DNA from: Firmicutes bacterium UBA2595
Lineage (GTDB): Bacteria; Bacillota; Thermincolia; Thermincolales; UBA2595
Length of the DNA stretch: 13,040 bases
Reading direction: 5' to 3'
NCBI GenBank assembly: GCA_002339745.1
Contig: DDKP01000173.1
Location: 1-13,040, forward strand
The notes beneath the pieces are model-generated. The model was given only the letters and a program-made list of their open reading frames with translations. It made no database searches and was not told the origin of the DNA. Positions 1 to 6,661 of the stretch are shown here, one piece after another (the first letter of the stretch is position 1; every line of letters begins with the position of its first letter). A program made the position numbers and the translations under genes.

Positions 1-864
1 ATCAAGAATAACTACATCACCCGGTTGCAGTTCCAGCAAATCTCCTACCCTGATGGTAGCCTTCCCCAGTACGGCGGAGACAGTCAGGCTTGCTTTTTCA
101 ATCTGGCGAGTAATCCTGGCGATATTTTCCTGGGTAGTCTCTTTCGCGGTACCGGCAAACCAGTAATGGGCGGACAGTTTTCCCATGATGGGTTCGAGGA
201 CAATATATGGGATACAAAGGTTGATTAACCCTTCATTTTCTCCGAACTGGGTCCTGAAGGAAATTAAAACCACCATCTCTGACGGGGACACTATCTGGGT
301 AAAGAGAGGGTTTGTTTCAATAACATCCAGCTTGGGTTTTAACTGGATTATATTGTCCCAAGCCTCCCTCAGGATATCCAGGACACGGGCAACCACTTTT
401 TCGGTCACTACCCGCTCGATATCCGTTAGGTCACGGATATTCTCGGGAGCCTGGCCCGGCCCCCCGAACAGCCTGTCAATAATGGTAAAAACAATTGACG
501 GGTGAATTTCCAAGATGGCGTTTCCTTCCAGTGGGTCCATCTGAAAAATGTTCATGATTGTGGGGTTTGACAGGGAGCGGATAAATTCATCGTAAGTTAA
601 CTGTTCCACCGAGTGAACCGCCATCTGAACAACTGTACGCAGGTGAGCTGAGAAATAGGTAGCAAGCAAACGGGCGTAATTTTCATGTATCGCCTGGATA
701 GTATGAATCTGTTCCTTGGAAAATTTGCTCGGTCTCCTAAAGTCGTATACTCTTATTTTTTTAGGCGGCTCATCTGCCTTCTTAGCCTGTTCCGTCTTTA
801 CGGGCCCCGAAGTTAGAGCCGATAACAAGGCATCTATTTCTGCCTGGGAAAGGATTTCGCTCAC
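1..864 (-). CDS. fliM: Flagellar motor switch protein FliM (3' end cut by window edge)
   Basis: FliM forms the middle of the cytoplasmic C-ring and binds phospho-CheY to set the direction of rotation. The reading frame stays open from a GTG start to base 1, giving 288 residues. The family is usually about 330, so roughly 40 C-terminal residues lie outside the window. The N-terminus reads SEILSQAEIDALLSAL, the EIDALL peptide that binds CheY-P. The middle domain carries FGGPG (about 133-137), the GGxG motif that contacts FliG. From about residue 255 the SpoA-like C-terminal domain begins (SAVLGKATIRVGDLLELQPG). The GTG start is supported by GGAGG ten bases upstream; no better in-frame start is seen. 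It follows fliL by 25 bp. No stop codon or frameshift is seen inside. A FliM/FliN fusion or FliY downstream cannot be judged. The assignment is near certain. Confidence 0.97.
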   Translation of the reverse strand, partial: MSEILSQAEIDALLSALTSGPVKTEQAKKADEPPKKIRVYDFRRPSKFSKEQIHTIQAIHENYARLLATYFSAHLRTVVQMAVHSVEQLTYDEFIRSLSNPTIMNIFQMDPLEGNAILEIHPSIVFTIIDRLFGGPGQAPENIRDLTDIERVVTEKVVARVLDILREAWDNIIQLKPKLDVIETNPLFTQIVSPSEMVVLISFRTQFGENEGLINLCIPYIVLEPIMGKLSAHYWFAGTAKETTQENIARITRQIEKASLTVSAVLGKATIRVGDLLELQPGDVVILD

Positions 865-889
865 TTTTGACTCACCTCCGAATGACTTG

Positions 890-1396
890 CTACTGGACCT
901 GGAAGGTCGTAAAATATACGCTGTTTATATTACCCTTGATCAAGAGTGAGTTTATATTTTTCCTCAGTAAATCAGCCAGCTTCTCCATGGCTTTGGGTTC
1001 TGACAGGGATTCGGGAGTCTGCTGGCGCAGGGTGCTGTTGATGGTATGCTGGACTTGTGGCAGCTTATTGATAAGCTCCTCCTGTACTTTAGAGTCCTGG
1101 AACGCCAGCACAATCTTTACCTTTATAAACCTGTTACCGCCCTCGGCAGAAAGGTTGGTAACAAATTCCCCGATGTCATACGTGGTGCCCAGAGTCTCAC
1201 TCTTCGCCTTGCCGTAGCCTTCACCCTTGGGCGCTCCGCCGGCGGAGAAAGACTTGGCTGCATACATTGCCACCGCAAAAGAAATCCCTGCCGCCAGGAT
1301 TATTACCACTATTCCCATAATTATTAACTTAATTGTTCCGGCTTTAGATGATGCTGTTGTGTTGGTCCCTTGAATTTCCGGATTGTCGCCTGCCAT
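890..1396 (-). CDS. fliL: Flagellar basal body-associated protein FliL
   Basis: FliL is a single-pass inner membrane protein that surrounds the stator units and supports motor torque. The 168-residue product has a short polar N-terminus, one membrane helix at about residues 22-45 (KLIIMGIVVIILAAGISFAV), a flexible Gly/Lys linker, and a periplasm-side domain with the family pattern of a strand ending in GEFVTNLS (about 76-83), then RFIKVKIVLAFQD and a C-terminal FTTFQVQ. Length and topology are normal. The ATG start has a GGGGGGAG ribosome binding site six bases upstream. It lies 13 bp after flbD and 25 bp before fliM, the usual order in Firmicutes. Confidence 0.95.
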   Translation of the reverse strand: MAGDNPEIQGTNTTASSKAGTIKLIIMGIVVIILAAGISFAVAMYAAKSFSAGGAPKGEGYGKAKSETLGTTYDIGEFVTNLSAEGGNRFIKVKIVLAFQDSKVQEELINKLPQVQHTINSTLRQQTPESLSEPKAMEKLADLLRKNINSLLIKGNINSVYFTTFQVQ

Positions 1397-1409
1397 CAGT
1401 AACTCCCCC

Positions 1410-1649
1410 CTATTCGCCGTAACTTTCCGGGTTAGCTCCCATTTCCGGTGTAATATGATAAATTAATTTTGTTCCGATAGTTTTGCGGTATTCAATAATC
1501 TTGTCCACCACTTCCTGGACAGAATCCTTCAAAACAAATTTCCTCCCGGTAGTCAGGGTCAGGACGGTGTCAGGTGTTGCTTCAATATACTCTACGAGCT
1601 CCGCGTTTACATACAACTCCATTCCATTCATGCGCATAACACTAATCAT
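1410..1649 (-). CDS. flbD: FlbD family flagellar protein (YlzI-like)
   Basis: This 79-residue soluble protein belongs to the small FlbD/SwrD family found next to flgE in Firmicutes and spirochaetes. In B. subtilis the homologue (YlzI/SwrD) is reported to raise motor torque for swarming; it is unrelated to the Caulobacter regulator also called FlbD. The sequence shows the family pattern MISVMRMNGMELYVNAELVE, followed by IEATPDTVLTLTTGRKFVL and VQEVVDKIIEYRK. I chose ATG 1649 because the family starts at M-I-x-V and because AAGGA lies 7 bases upstream. An in-frame TTG at 1667 would put this ribosome binding site inside the gene. It sits between flgE (78 bp away, with a hairpin between) and fliL (13 bp). 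Confidence 0.93.
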   Translation of the reverse strand: MISVMRMNGMELYVNAELVEYIEATPDTVLTLTTGRKFVLKDSVQEVVDKIIEYRKTIGTKLIYHITPEMGANPESYGE

Positions 1650-1670
1650 TTTTATTCCTTCTTTCAAACC

Positions 1671-1706
1671 GGGAGGGGGATGGGGCTCTACCCCATCCCT
1701 GCTCCC
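1671..1706. repeat. Strong inverted repeat between flgE and flbD
   Basis: GGGATGGGG (1677-1685) faces CCCCATCCC (1691-1699) across a 5-base loop. The stem continues through a G-T wobble (1676/1700) and a one-base bulge (1701) into GGGAG/CTCCC (1671-1675/1702-1706), about 15 pairs in all. On the transcribed strand the hairpin is not followed by a U-run (GGTTTGAAAG follows), so it is not a standard intrinsic terminator. It could be an RNA stability or processing element, a partial attenuator, or a repeat copied elsewhere in the genome. Confidence 0.75.
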
Positions 1707-1727
1707 TTATACTAATGGCAAAAAGGA

Positions 1728-2966
1728 TTAACGCTTGAGGTTAACCAGTTCCTGGAGCATTTCATCAGATACGGTGATAATCCGGGAATTGGCCTGGAAG
1801 CCCCTCTGGGTGATAATCATATCGGTGAACTCCTGGGACAGGTCCACATTGGACATCTCCAGTTTACCGGGTGAAATGTCGCCGCGGCCGCCGGAACCGG
1901 CAGTACCGATTTGAGCAGAACCAGAGTTGTTAGATTGAACAAAGAGGTTTTCCCCTGTTTTCATCAAACCGCCAGGGTTGTTAAAGTTGGCTATCGAAAC
2001 TTGGGCCAGTTGCCTGGTCAATCCGTTGGAGTAACGCCCGGTAATTACTCCGGCCGTATCAATAGCATATCCTTGCAGCGTACCCGAAGCATAGCCATCC
2101 TGTGTGTTATAACGGGCCGTGGACGGTGAGGCAAACTGAGTTATGGCGGAAAAATCAACATTAATAGTTTGTGGACTGGTTGCTCCGTTTGTTAATGTTA
2201 GAGTGATTACTCCTCCTCCTGCGGTCATGCTTCCAAATGTACCGTCCGCGTTAAAGGTAAGTGTCGTAGCGCTCATGCTGGCAGTTGCTCCTGGAGGGTC
2301 AGATGCTGTAACATCCCAGGTATTGGCTCCAGTGTGAGTGAATGTTACCGGAATAACCCAGAAGTTGCCGAGAGAATCATACACTTCCAGAGATGTCGGA
2401 AAAGTGTTGTTAGGTGCGGCTGTTGGAGTATTGGCATCGAGGTTATTAATATAGGTTGCGTTCGTGGTGGCTCTAGGCTGCAAAGATTGACCTTTTGGAA
2501 TAGAAATACCCCCAATGGCCAGAGTTATATCGATATTGCCGGTGTTATCGGCCATCCACCCTTGAACCAGCAAACCATTGGCATTAACCATGTTTCCCAC
2601 AGCATCAAAATCAAAATTACCCGCTCTAGTATAATAATTGTTTCTTCCATCTCCTACAATAAAAAACCCGTCTCCGTCAATCATCATGTCGGTTACTTTT
2701 CCGGTGGTTTCGGAACTACCCTGGGTATGCAGGGTATCTATACTGTTAACGGTTATACCCAGCCCTACCTGCATGGGGTTTGTGCCGCCTTTCCCACCCT
2801 GCGGGGCCGAAGCGCCGCGAATGGACTGGCTTAAAATGTCCTGGAATAAAACCCTGCTCTTTTTGTAACCGACTGTGTTAACATTGGCAATGTTGTTGCC
2901 GATTACATCCATGCGGAGCTGGTGGTTTCGCAAACCGGAAACTCCGCTGAACATGGAACGCATCAT
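1728..2966 (-). CDS. flgE: Flagellar hook protein FlgE
   Basis: FlgE polymerises under the FlgD cap to make the flexible hook. The 412-residue product has the rod/hook N-terminal domain (MFSGVSGLRNHQLRMDVIGN, then NIANVNTVGYKKSRV), the central FlgE domains with IDGDGFFIV (about 97-104) and TRAGNFDFDAVG, and the C-terminal coiled-coil segment GFQANSRIITVSDEMLQELV ending NLKR. Residues 160-290 are rich in Thr, Ala and Asn, as expected for the surface-exposed variable region. ATG 2966 is taken as the start because AAGGAGGT lies about 9 bases upstream and the protein then begins MMRSMFSG. The frame is open 24 codons further up, but that extension is Arg-rich, lacks conservation and overlaps an inverted repeat. 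Hairpins lie on both sides of the gene, which is unusual in this packed operon. Confidence 0.97.
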   Translation of the reverse strand: MMRSMFSGVSGLRNHQLRMDVIGNNIANVNTVGYKKSRVLFQDILSQSIRGASAPQGGKGGTNPMQVGLGITVNSIDTLHTQGSSETTGKVTDMMIDGDGFFIVGDGRNNYYTRAGNFDFDAVGNMVNANGLLVQGWMADNTGNIDITLAIGGISIPKGQSLQPRATTNATYINNLDANTPTAAPNNTFPTSLEVYDSLGNFWVIPVTFTHTGANTWDVTASDPPGATASMSATTLTFNADGTFGSMTAGGGVITLTLTNGATSPQTINVDFSAITQFASPSTARYNTQDGYASGTLQGYAIDTAGVITGRYSNGLTRQLAQVSIANFNNPGGLMKTGENLFVQSNNSGSAQIGTAGSGGRGDISPGKLEMSNVDLSQEFTDMIITQRGFQANSRIITVSDEMLQELVNLKR

Positions 2967-3000
2967 AAAAATCGACCTCCTTAATTTTTTCCGAGGTTGA

Positions 3001-3022
3001 GCCGTATCTGTCAGTCTACGGC
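3001..3022. repeat. Small inverted repeat in flgE leader
   Basis: GCCGTA (3001-3006) is the exact reverse complement of TACGGC (3017-3022), with a 10-base loop. It lies in the 84-bp gap between the TIGR02530-type gene and flgE, just downstream (in transcription) of a larger hairpin. On the transcribed strand it is followed by TCAACCTCGG, so it has no U-run and is not a terminator by itself. Confidence 0.55.
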
Positions 3023-3024
3023 CC

Positions 3025-3051
3025 GGGGCCTCCTCCAAGAGGTCCGGCCCC
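3025..3051. repeat. GC-rich hairpin at the end of the TIGR02530-type gene
   Basis: GGGGCC (3025-3030) pairs with GGCCCC (3046-3051). Inside it CCTC (3032-3035) pairs with GAGG (3039-3042) over a CAA loop, with a small internal loop between the two stems. The outer stem reaches the last base of the upstream stop codon (TAG, 3051-3053). There is no U-tract on the transcribed strand, so a role in mRNA processing or stability before flgE is more likely than termination. Confidence 0.7.
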
Positions 3052-3437
3052 TAAATTATTACCGCGCTGTCAATATTGGTAAAAACATGCTCCTTCATAT
3101 TGGATTCATCCATTGCAGTAATAACCGTTTTGTTCTTCACGCTTACCACAAAGGCCAGGTTGTCCATCATAATGAGAGAGTCACTGGAACCCTTTTGGGC
3201 GGCACGCTCTATCGCCTCACTGATTTTAACCAGGTCACCCGGGGTAAGCTGGATGTTTCTGGTTGCCAGCCTCTGCTGGGCATGACTAGAAAATTTTACC
3301 TGGCCGGCCCCGATTTGGCTGTCCAGCAATTGCTTAAAAGATACCTGTCCCGTTTGCGCGGCTTTCTGTGGTTTTTCCCCTTCCTTGGAAGGCCCTACAG
3401 GTATTATCGGTTGTGGATAAAAAATTTTATCTACCAT
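3051..3437 (-). CDS. Flagellar operon protein, TIGR02530 family
   Basis: This 128-residue protein matches, by recall, the small TIGR02530 'flagellar operon protein' family, found between flgD and flgE in many Firmicutes. Its molecular function is not established. The first 45 residues are polar and Pro/Gln-rich and look disordered. The conserved core runs from about residue 47: VKFSSHAQQRLATRNIQL, an acidic/basic helix (DLVKISEAIERAAQKG), then two or more strands (DSLIMMDNLAFVVSVKNKTV). No signal peptide or membrane segment is visible. The ATG start has AAGGAGGTG about 5-7 bases upstream, and that site sits in a small hairpin. Position between the hook cap gene and the hook gene suggests a job in hook assembly or its export; this is inference only. 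Confidence 0.85.
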   Translation of the reverse strand: MVDKIFYPQPIIPVGPSKEGEKPQKAAQTGQVSFKQLLDSQIGAGQVKFSSHAQQRLATRNIQLTPGDLVKISEAIERAAQKGSSDSLIMMDNLAFVVSVKNKTVITAMDESNMKEHVFTNIDSAVII

Positions 3438-3440
3438 TTT

Positions 3441-3456
3441 CGCACCTCCTTGTGCG
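3441..3456 (-). promoter_or_regulatory. Ribosome binding site held in a small hairpin
   Basis: CGCAC (3441-3445) and GTGCG (3452-3456) are perfect reverse complements. On the mRNA they frame a 6-base loop AAGGAG, the core of the ribosome binding site for the TIGR02530-type gene. The final G of AAGGAGG is in the stem. A 5-bp stem is weak, so the site may be displayed as a loop rather than blocked. Confidence 0.4.
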
Positions 3457-3462
3457 GGTTAT

Positions 3463-3894
3463 TTAGCTCTCCTGCTGTTTTACTTCTTCGATGTAGGATA
3501 ATGGAATAACCTTCGCATTGACAATCACGTTCGGTACCCCGTCAGCTATTTTCATCCCGGTTACGATACCCCTCACCTGTTCGTTAGTCTCGGGGACATA
3601 CCCCGTAACAAATCGCCCAATCAGGCCAATGGCGTGACCGACACTGGTCTCATACATGATTTGATTCTGAACCTGGGTCAGATCCTGGAACCCCTTGGAC
3701 ATATTGGTCATCTGTTCCAGTGAACTGAACTGGGCCATTTGGGCGATAAAATCCTTGTTATCAGTGGGCTCCAGCGGGTCCTGGTATTTCAGTTGCGTAA
3801 TTAACAGCTTGAGAAAATCATCCTTGCCCAGAATTTTTTTCACAGATTCTGTCGCGGTCTGCTGTCCACCGCCTGTTACTGCATCAACCGGCAT
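3463..3894 (-). CDS. flgD: Hook assembly cap protein FlgD (short form)
   Basis: FlgD caps the growing hook and helps FlgE subunits fold in. The 143-residue product contains the family N-terminal signature from about residues 22-62: LGKDDFLKLLITQLKYQDPL, then EPTDNKDFIAQMAQFSSLEQ. A strand-rich tail follows (GLIGRFVTGYV, GIVTGMKIADGVP, VIPLSYIEEV). It is much shorter than the proteobacterial form of about 220-230 residues, since it lacks most of the C-terminal Tudor/FnIII domains. This is usual for Firmicutes (B. subtilis YlxG is similar). Three closely spaced starts exist (GTG 3903, ATG 3900, ATG 3894). I chose 3894 because it lies 8 bases from GGAGG, whereas the others touch the ribosome binding site. 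It follows fliK by 12 bp. Confidence 0.94.
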   Translation of the reverse strand: MPVDAVTGGGQQTATESVKKILGKDDFLKLLITQLKYQDPLEPTDNKDFIAQMAQFSSLEQMTNMSKGFQDLTQVQNQIMYETSVGHAIGLIGRFVTGYVPETNEQVRGIVTGMKIADGVPNVIVNAKVIPLSYIEEVKQQES

Positions 3895-3906
3895 CCACAT
3901 CACCTC

Positions 3907-5487
3907 CTATACAGTGAAATCAACAGTGCTTCCGTAGTAAACGCTGACACCCGCTGATTCAATCGCTGCAGGCATCAGCCGGTCCAAAATATTCTGGTCC
4001 GCAGCAGCTCTCGGACCTTTGGTTGAATTGTTTTTCCTGAATCCTGCTGCCCTTTCCCGGAACCCTGAAAAATCCTTTTCCGGTCCGACACTGACGGTTA
4101 ACTGGTCCACCTTTATACCCTGCTCGGTCAAAGCGTCCCTAAGAGCATTAAGGTTTGATTCGATTATTCCTTTGACCTGGTGAGTTTCTGCATTGAACCT
4201 GGCGGTAACCAAACCATTTTCAGTAGAAACACTGAGAATCAGTTTCCCCATATGTTCCGGTTTCAACTGTATCTGCACCTTGGTTATTCCTGTTGTAACG
4301 ATGATTTTAGCCTTTTGGACAATTTGCCCCAGGATCTCAAAAGCAGGTCTGGTGTTTTGTGTCATAGGCTCCGACCGGACCTGTGCCGGTTGGGCAGGTT
4401 TAATATCTCCGAACTTAGTTTCCTGGTTTAGCCCTGTGGAATTATCCTGTCCCCCGACCAAGGTTGGAGCGGTGTTAGCGTTATTGTCTCCGCTATTTTG
4501 TAAGCTTTGTCCTGTCTCTTTTGAATTTGCCGGAGTTAGCTGGAGAGCAGTCTGCCCCTGAACCGTCGGTCCCTGTACAGAAACCGGTTCCTGAACGGCG
4601 GAATGGACCCGGCCGTTGGCAGGCACATGGTTGGCGGGCCGGTTTTGAGCAGCAGCATCGGCGTGAGGATTAGGTGCGTTGGGTCTATTACGGCTTTCAG
4701 CTACTTTCATCAAGACATCGGCCAGTTTCTTTATAAACTCATCATCGGAGTAAGAACCGGCGCCCTCTTGCAGTTGGAACTCCAGAAGCGCTTTCAATTC
4801 ACTCAACTCAGGGGATAATTCTGCGAATTTGTATAGCTGTTTAAGTAAGTGTTCCAATCCATGTCTTAAGTTGTGGGTCAGTAGAGTTCCGTTACCCTGC
4901 ATAACGGCAAGGATCTTGTCAATTTCGGAGGTTCTGTGGTTTTGGCCGGGCGTTAATCCCGATCCACCGCCTGTTTCGGTTTCCCCGTCTTCCATCGGCC
5001 GGCCAGACCCCGGCATTTCGTTGTTAACCGAAAACCCTAATGCCTGTAAAATTTCAACTAACTTCTGAAACAGGTCTGAGAAACTGCCGTCCTCATCTGC
5101 CACTATTTGGGGTTGTTCCTGGCTACCCGGTGTTCCCTGTAGCGCTGAACCGTGCACCCGAAGCCCAAACAGCATTTCGGGCATTATCGGGAGTTGAATA
5201 ACATTAATACCGGAGTCGGTGTGCTGCCCAGGTGATCCGGTTGCGACTTCAGCTTCGCCGCCGGCTTTGCCTTCCACCGTCCAGCCTATAGCCTGGTAGA
5301 TTACCGGAATGCCGGCAGCAGGTTTAGAATCGTTCCTTTTTACCTGGGTAGAATTATTTAGCGCGGCAGAAAAACTTGTTGCTTTTCCATAATCCTTCCG
5401 GCCATTGGAACCTGAAGGTATCCGGGGTTTCTGCACCGGGCTGCTATTGGGTGCCTCCGCCAATGCACCAAACAGCATTTCCTTCAT
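3907..5487 (-). CDS. fliK: Flagellar hook-length control protein FliK
   Basis: FliK is an exported ruler that measures the hook and switches the export gate from hook to filament substrates. The 526-residue product has a poorly conserved N-terminal half. A low-complexity region rich in Pro, Gln, Asn and Ala follows at about 266-374, with VQGPTVQGQ-type mini-repeats. The globular C-terminal Flg_hook domain (about 383-470) is recognised by VQIQLKPEHMGKLILSVS and LNALRDALTEQGIKVDQLTV. ATG 5487 is chosen because AAGGAGG lies 7 bases upstream and the protein starts MKEMLFGALAEAP. An in-frame GTG at 5550 abuts a G-run with no spacing. The gene is followed after 12 bp by flgD. Confidence rests on the C-terminal domain and position. 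Confidence 0.93.
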   Translation of the reverse strand: MKEMLFGALAEAPNSSPVQKPRIPSGSNGRKDYGKATSFSAALNNSTQVKRNDSKPAAGIPVIYQAIGWTVEGKAGGEAEVATGSPGQHTDSGINVIQLPIMPEMLFGLRVHGSALQGTPGSQEQPQIVADEDGSFSDLFQKLVEILQALGFSVNNEMPGSGRPMEDGETETGGGSGLTPGQNHRTSEIDKILAVMQGNGTLLTHNLRHGLEHLLKQLYKFAELSPELSELKALLEFQLQEGAGSYSDDEFIKKLADVLMKVAESRNRPNAPNPHADAAAQNRPANHVPANGRVHSAVQEPVSVQGPTVQGQTALQLTPANSKETGQSLQNSGDNNANTAPTLVGGQDNSTGLNQETKFGDIKPAQPAQVRSEPMTQNTRPAFEILGQIVQKAKIIVTTGITKVQIQLKPEHMGKLILSVSTENGLVTARFNAETHQVKGIIESNLNALRDALTEQGIKVDQLTVSVGPEKDFSGFRERAAGFRKNNSTKGPRAAADQNILDRLMPAAIESAGVSVYYGSTVDFTV

Positions 5488-5585
5488 TCTTTCACCTCCT
5501 TTCGTACATTCAGTTTTGAAATTTTTGCCTAGTCCAATTTTATCTATCACCCCCTTTAAGGATCCTCAATTGGCCTGGCTATTCT

Positions 5586-6173
5586 TCACTGCTTCATCTT
5601 ATCGGTAAGGCTTGCGGCCTTGACGGGGTCCATAGCGCTCATTATCCTGGCCACCTGCTCGTCCTCCAGGTATTGTATGATACCGATAACAACTTCGTCT
5701 GACAGGTTTTCCATAATCTTGACAGCAGCCTCAGGTTTCATGCCGGCGTAATACTTGGCGAGTTTCTCATAACTGAGCCTGGCTCCTTCCACGCTCTCCT
5801 GCAGGGCCTGAAGCGATTCCAGCGCAGTCTGCAGTTCGTTTTTTTCATCAACCAGGACCTGTTTCTCTTTGTTGGCAACCTCCAGCTTCTTATCCAGGTC
5901 CCCTTTTTCTTTCTTCACCTTTTCAATTTCAGCGGTTAAGTTTTTGATCTCTTCTTTTAGCCTGTCATTTTCTTTTTCCAAGGGGGTCTTGTTAACCTGT
6001 TTGGCCTTATCCTTTTCCCTGACGGGAAGTATTCTGCCTACAACGGGTATTTTCTGGGCGGTTTTATAAATGTTGATTACAGCGAAATAGTCCAGTAACC
6101 ACAAGGTTCCGGCAACAAGAACCAGGCTAATTATAACGATTAATACAATTGATAGGACCCGTTTGACCCGCAT
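5586..6173 (-). CDS. Membrane-anchored coiled-coil protein with MgtE_N-like domain (YlxF/MotE-like)
   Basis: The 195-residue product sits where B. subtilis has ylxF, between fliJ and fliK. It has one membrane helix near the N-terminus (about residues 5-29) after a basic start (MRVKR). A highly charged Lys/Glu coiled coil follows at about 65-128, then a C-terminal helical domain resembling the MgtE intracellular N domain (YYAGMKPEAAVKIMENLSDE, then VVIGIIQYLEDEQVARIMSA). That fold is also related to FliG repeats. A related protein, MotE, acts as a stator chaperone in epsilonproteobacteria. Whether this one does is unknown, and it could instead support export or the rotor. The start has GGGAGG 11 bases upstream. 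It follows fliJ by 18 bp and precedes fliK by a 98-bp gap with no recognisable element except the fliK ribosome binding site. Confidence 0.88.
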   Translation of the reverse strand: MRVKRVLSIVLIVIISLVLVAGTLWLLDYFAVINIYKTAQKIPVVGRILPVREKDKAKQVNKTPLEKENDRLKEEIKNLTAEIEKVKKEKGDLDKKLEVANKEKQVLVDEKNELQTALESLQALQESVEGARLSYEKLAKYYAGMKPEAAVKIMENLSDEVVIGIIQYLEDEQVARIMSAMDPVKAASLTDKMKQ

Positions 6174-6191
6174 TAAGTCATGAACCTCCCG

Positions 6192-6644
6192 TTACATAGC
6201 GGAATCTTTGTGTATGAAACCGACTGCAGCTATTTCGTCAATCTGTTTCTGCTCCTCCCGCAGGAATTCTCTTATATACTCCTGGTAATGCCGGGCTTTT
6301 AATTTTTCAAGGATTTTTCTCTCTTTCATGATTTCAATCAACTTAACTCTAATCCGTTCCATTTCCCGGCGCGTTCTTTCTGTGACAATTTCCTGTTGTT
6401 TAATACGCTCATCAAGTATCGGTATATAATCCTGACAGTTTTTAATTTCCAGGATATCCATCTTCTTCGTCTGCTTACCCCTCAGGATGTCCTGTATCTC
6501 TGTCAGCCGGGTTCTCAAAGCATGCAGGATTTTCAGGTTGTGCTTGTATATGCTGGTAGATTCGCGCAGTTCCTCTTTTTGCAATTCCTCCTCCCTCAAT
6601 TTCACGTCAAGGGCTGTTTGCAGTCTAAACTCAAACTGTTTCAT
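6192..6644 (-). CDS. fliJ: Flagellar export protein FliJ
   Basis: FliJ is the central stalk-like coiled coil inserted into the FliI hexamer; it links the ATPase to the FlhA gate. The 150-residue product opens with the family pattern KQFEFRLQTALDVKLREEE and is almost entirely charged alpha helix (Glu, Lys, Arg, Leu), consistent with an antiparallel two-helix coiled coil. No membrane segment is present. Primary sequence is weakly conserved in this family, so the call rests on the N-terminal motif, length, helical character and position 17 bp after fliI. Confidence 0.94.
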   Translation of the reverse strand: MKQFEFRLQTALDVKLREEELQKEELRESTSIYKHNLKILHALRTRLTEIQDILRGKQTKKMDILEIKNCQDYIPILDERIKQQEIVTERTRREMERIRVKLIEIMKERKILEKLKARHYQEYIREFLREEQKQIDEIAAVGFIHKDSAM

Positions 6645-6661
6645 CCTGTCTCAGCTCCCTT

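Noticed and set aside
2334..2834. Long plus-strand open frame opposite flgE
   Set aside because: It lies wholly antisense to a clear flgE, has no recognisable domain, and its composition reflects the complementary codons of the hook gene.
2967..3038. Possible 24-residue extension of FlgE
   Set aside because: The extension is Arg-rich and unlike FlgE N-termini, it contains an inverted repeat, and AAGGAGGT directly precedes the ATG at 2966.
5488..5550. Possible 21-residue N-terminal extension of FliK starting at GTG 5550
   Set aside because: The G-run before it touches the start codon with no spacing, whereas ATG 5487 has a perfect ribosome binding site 7 bases upstream.
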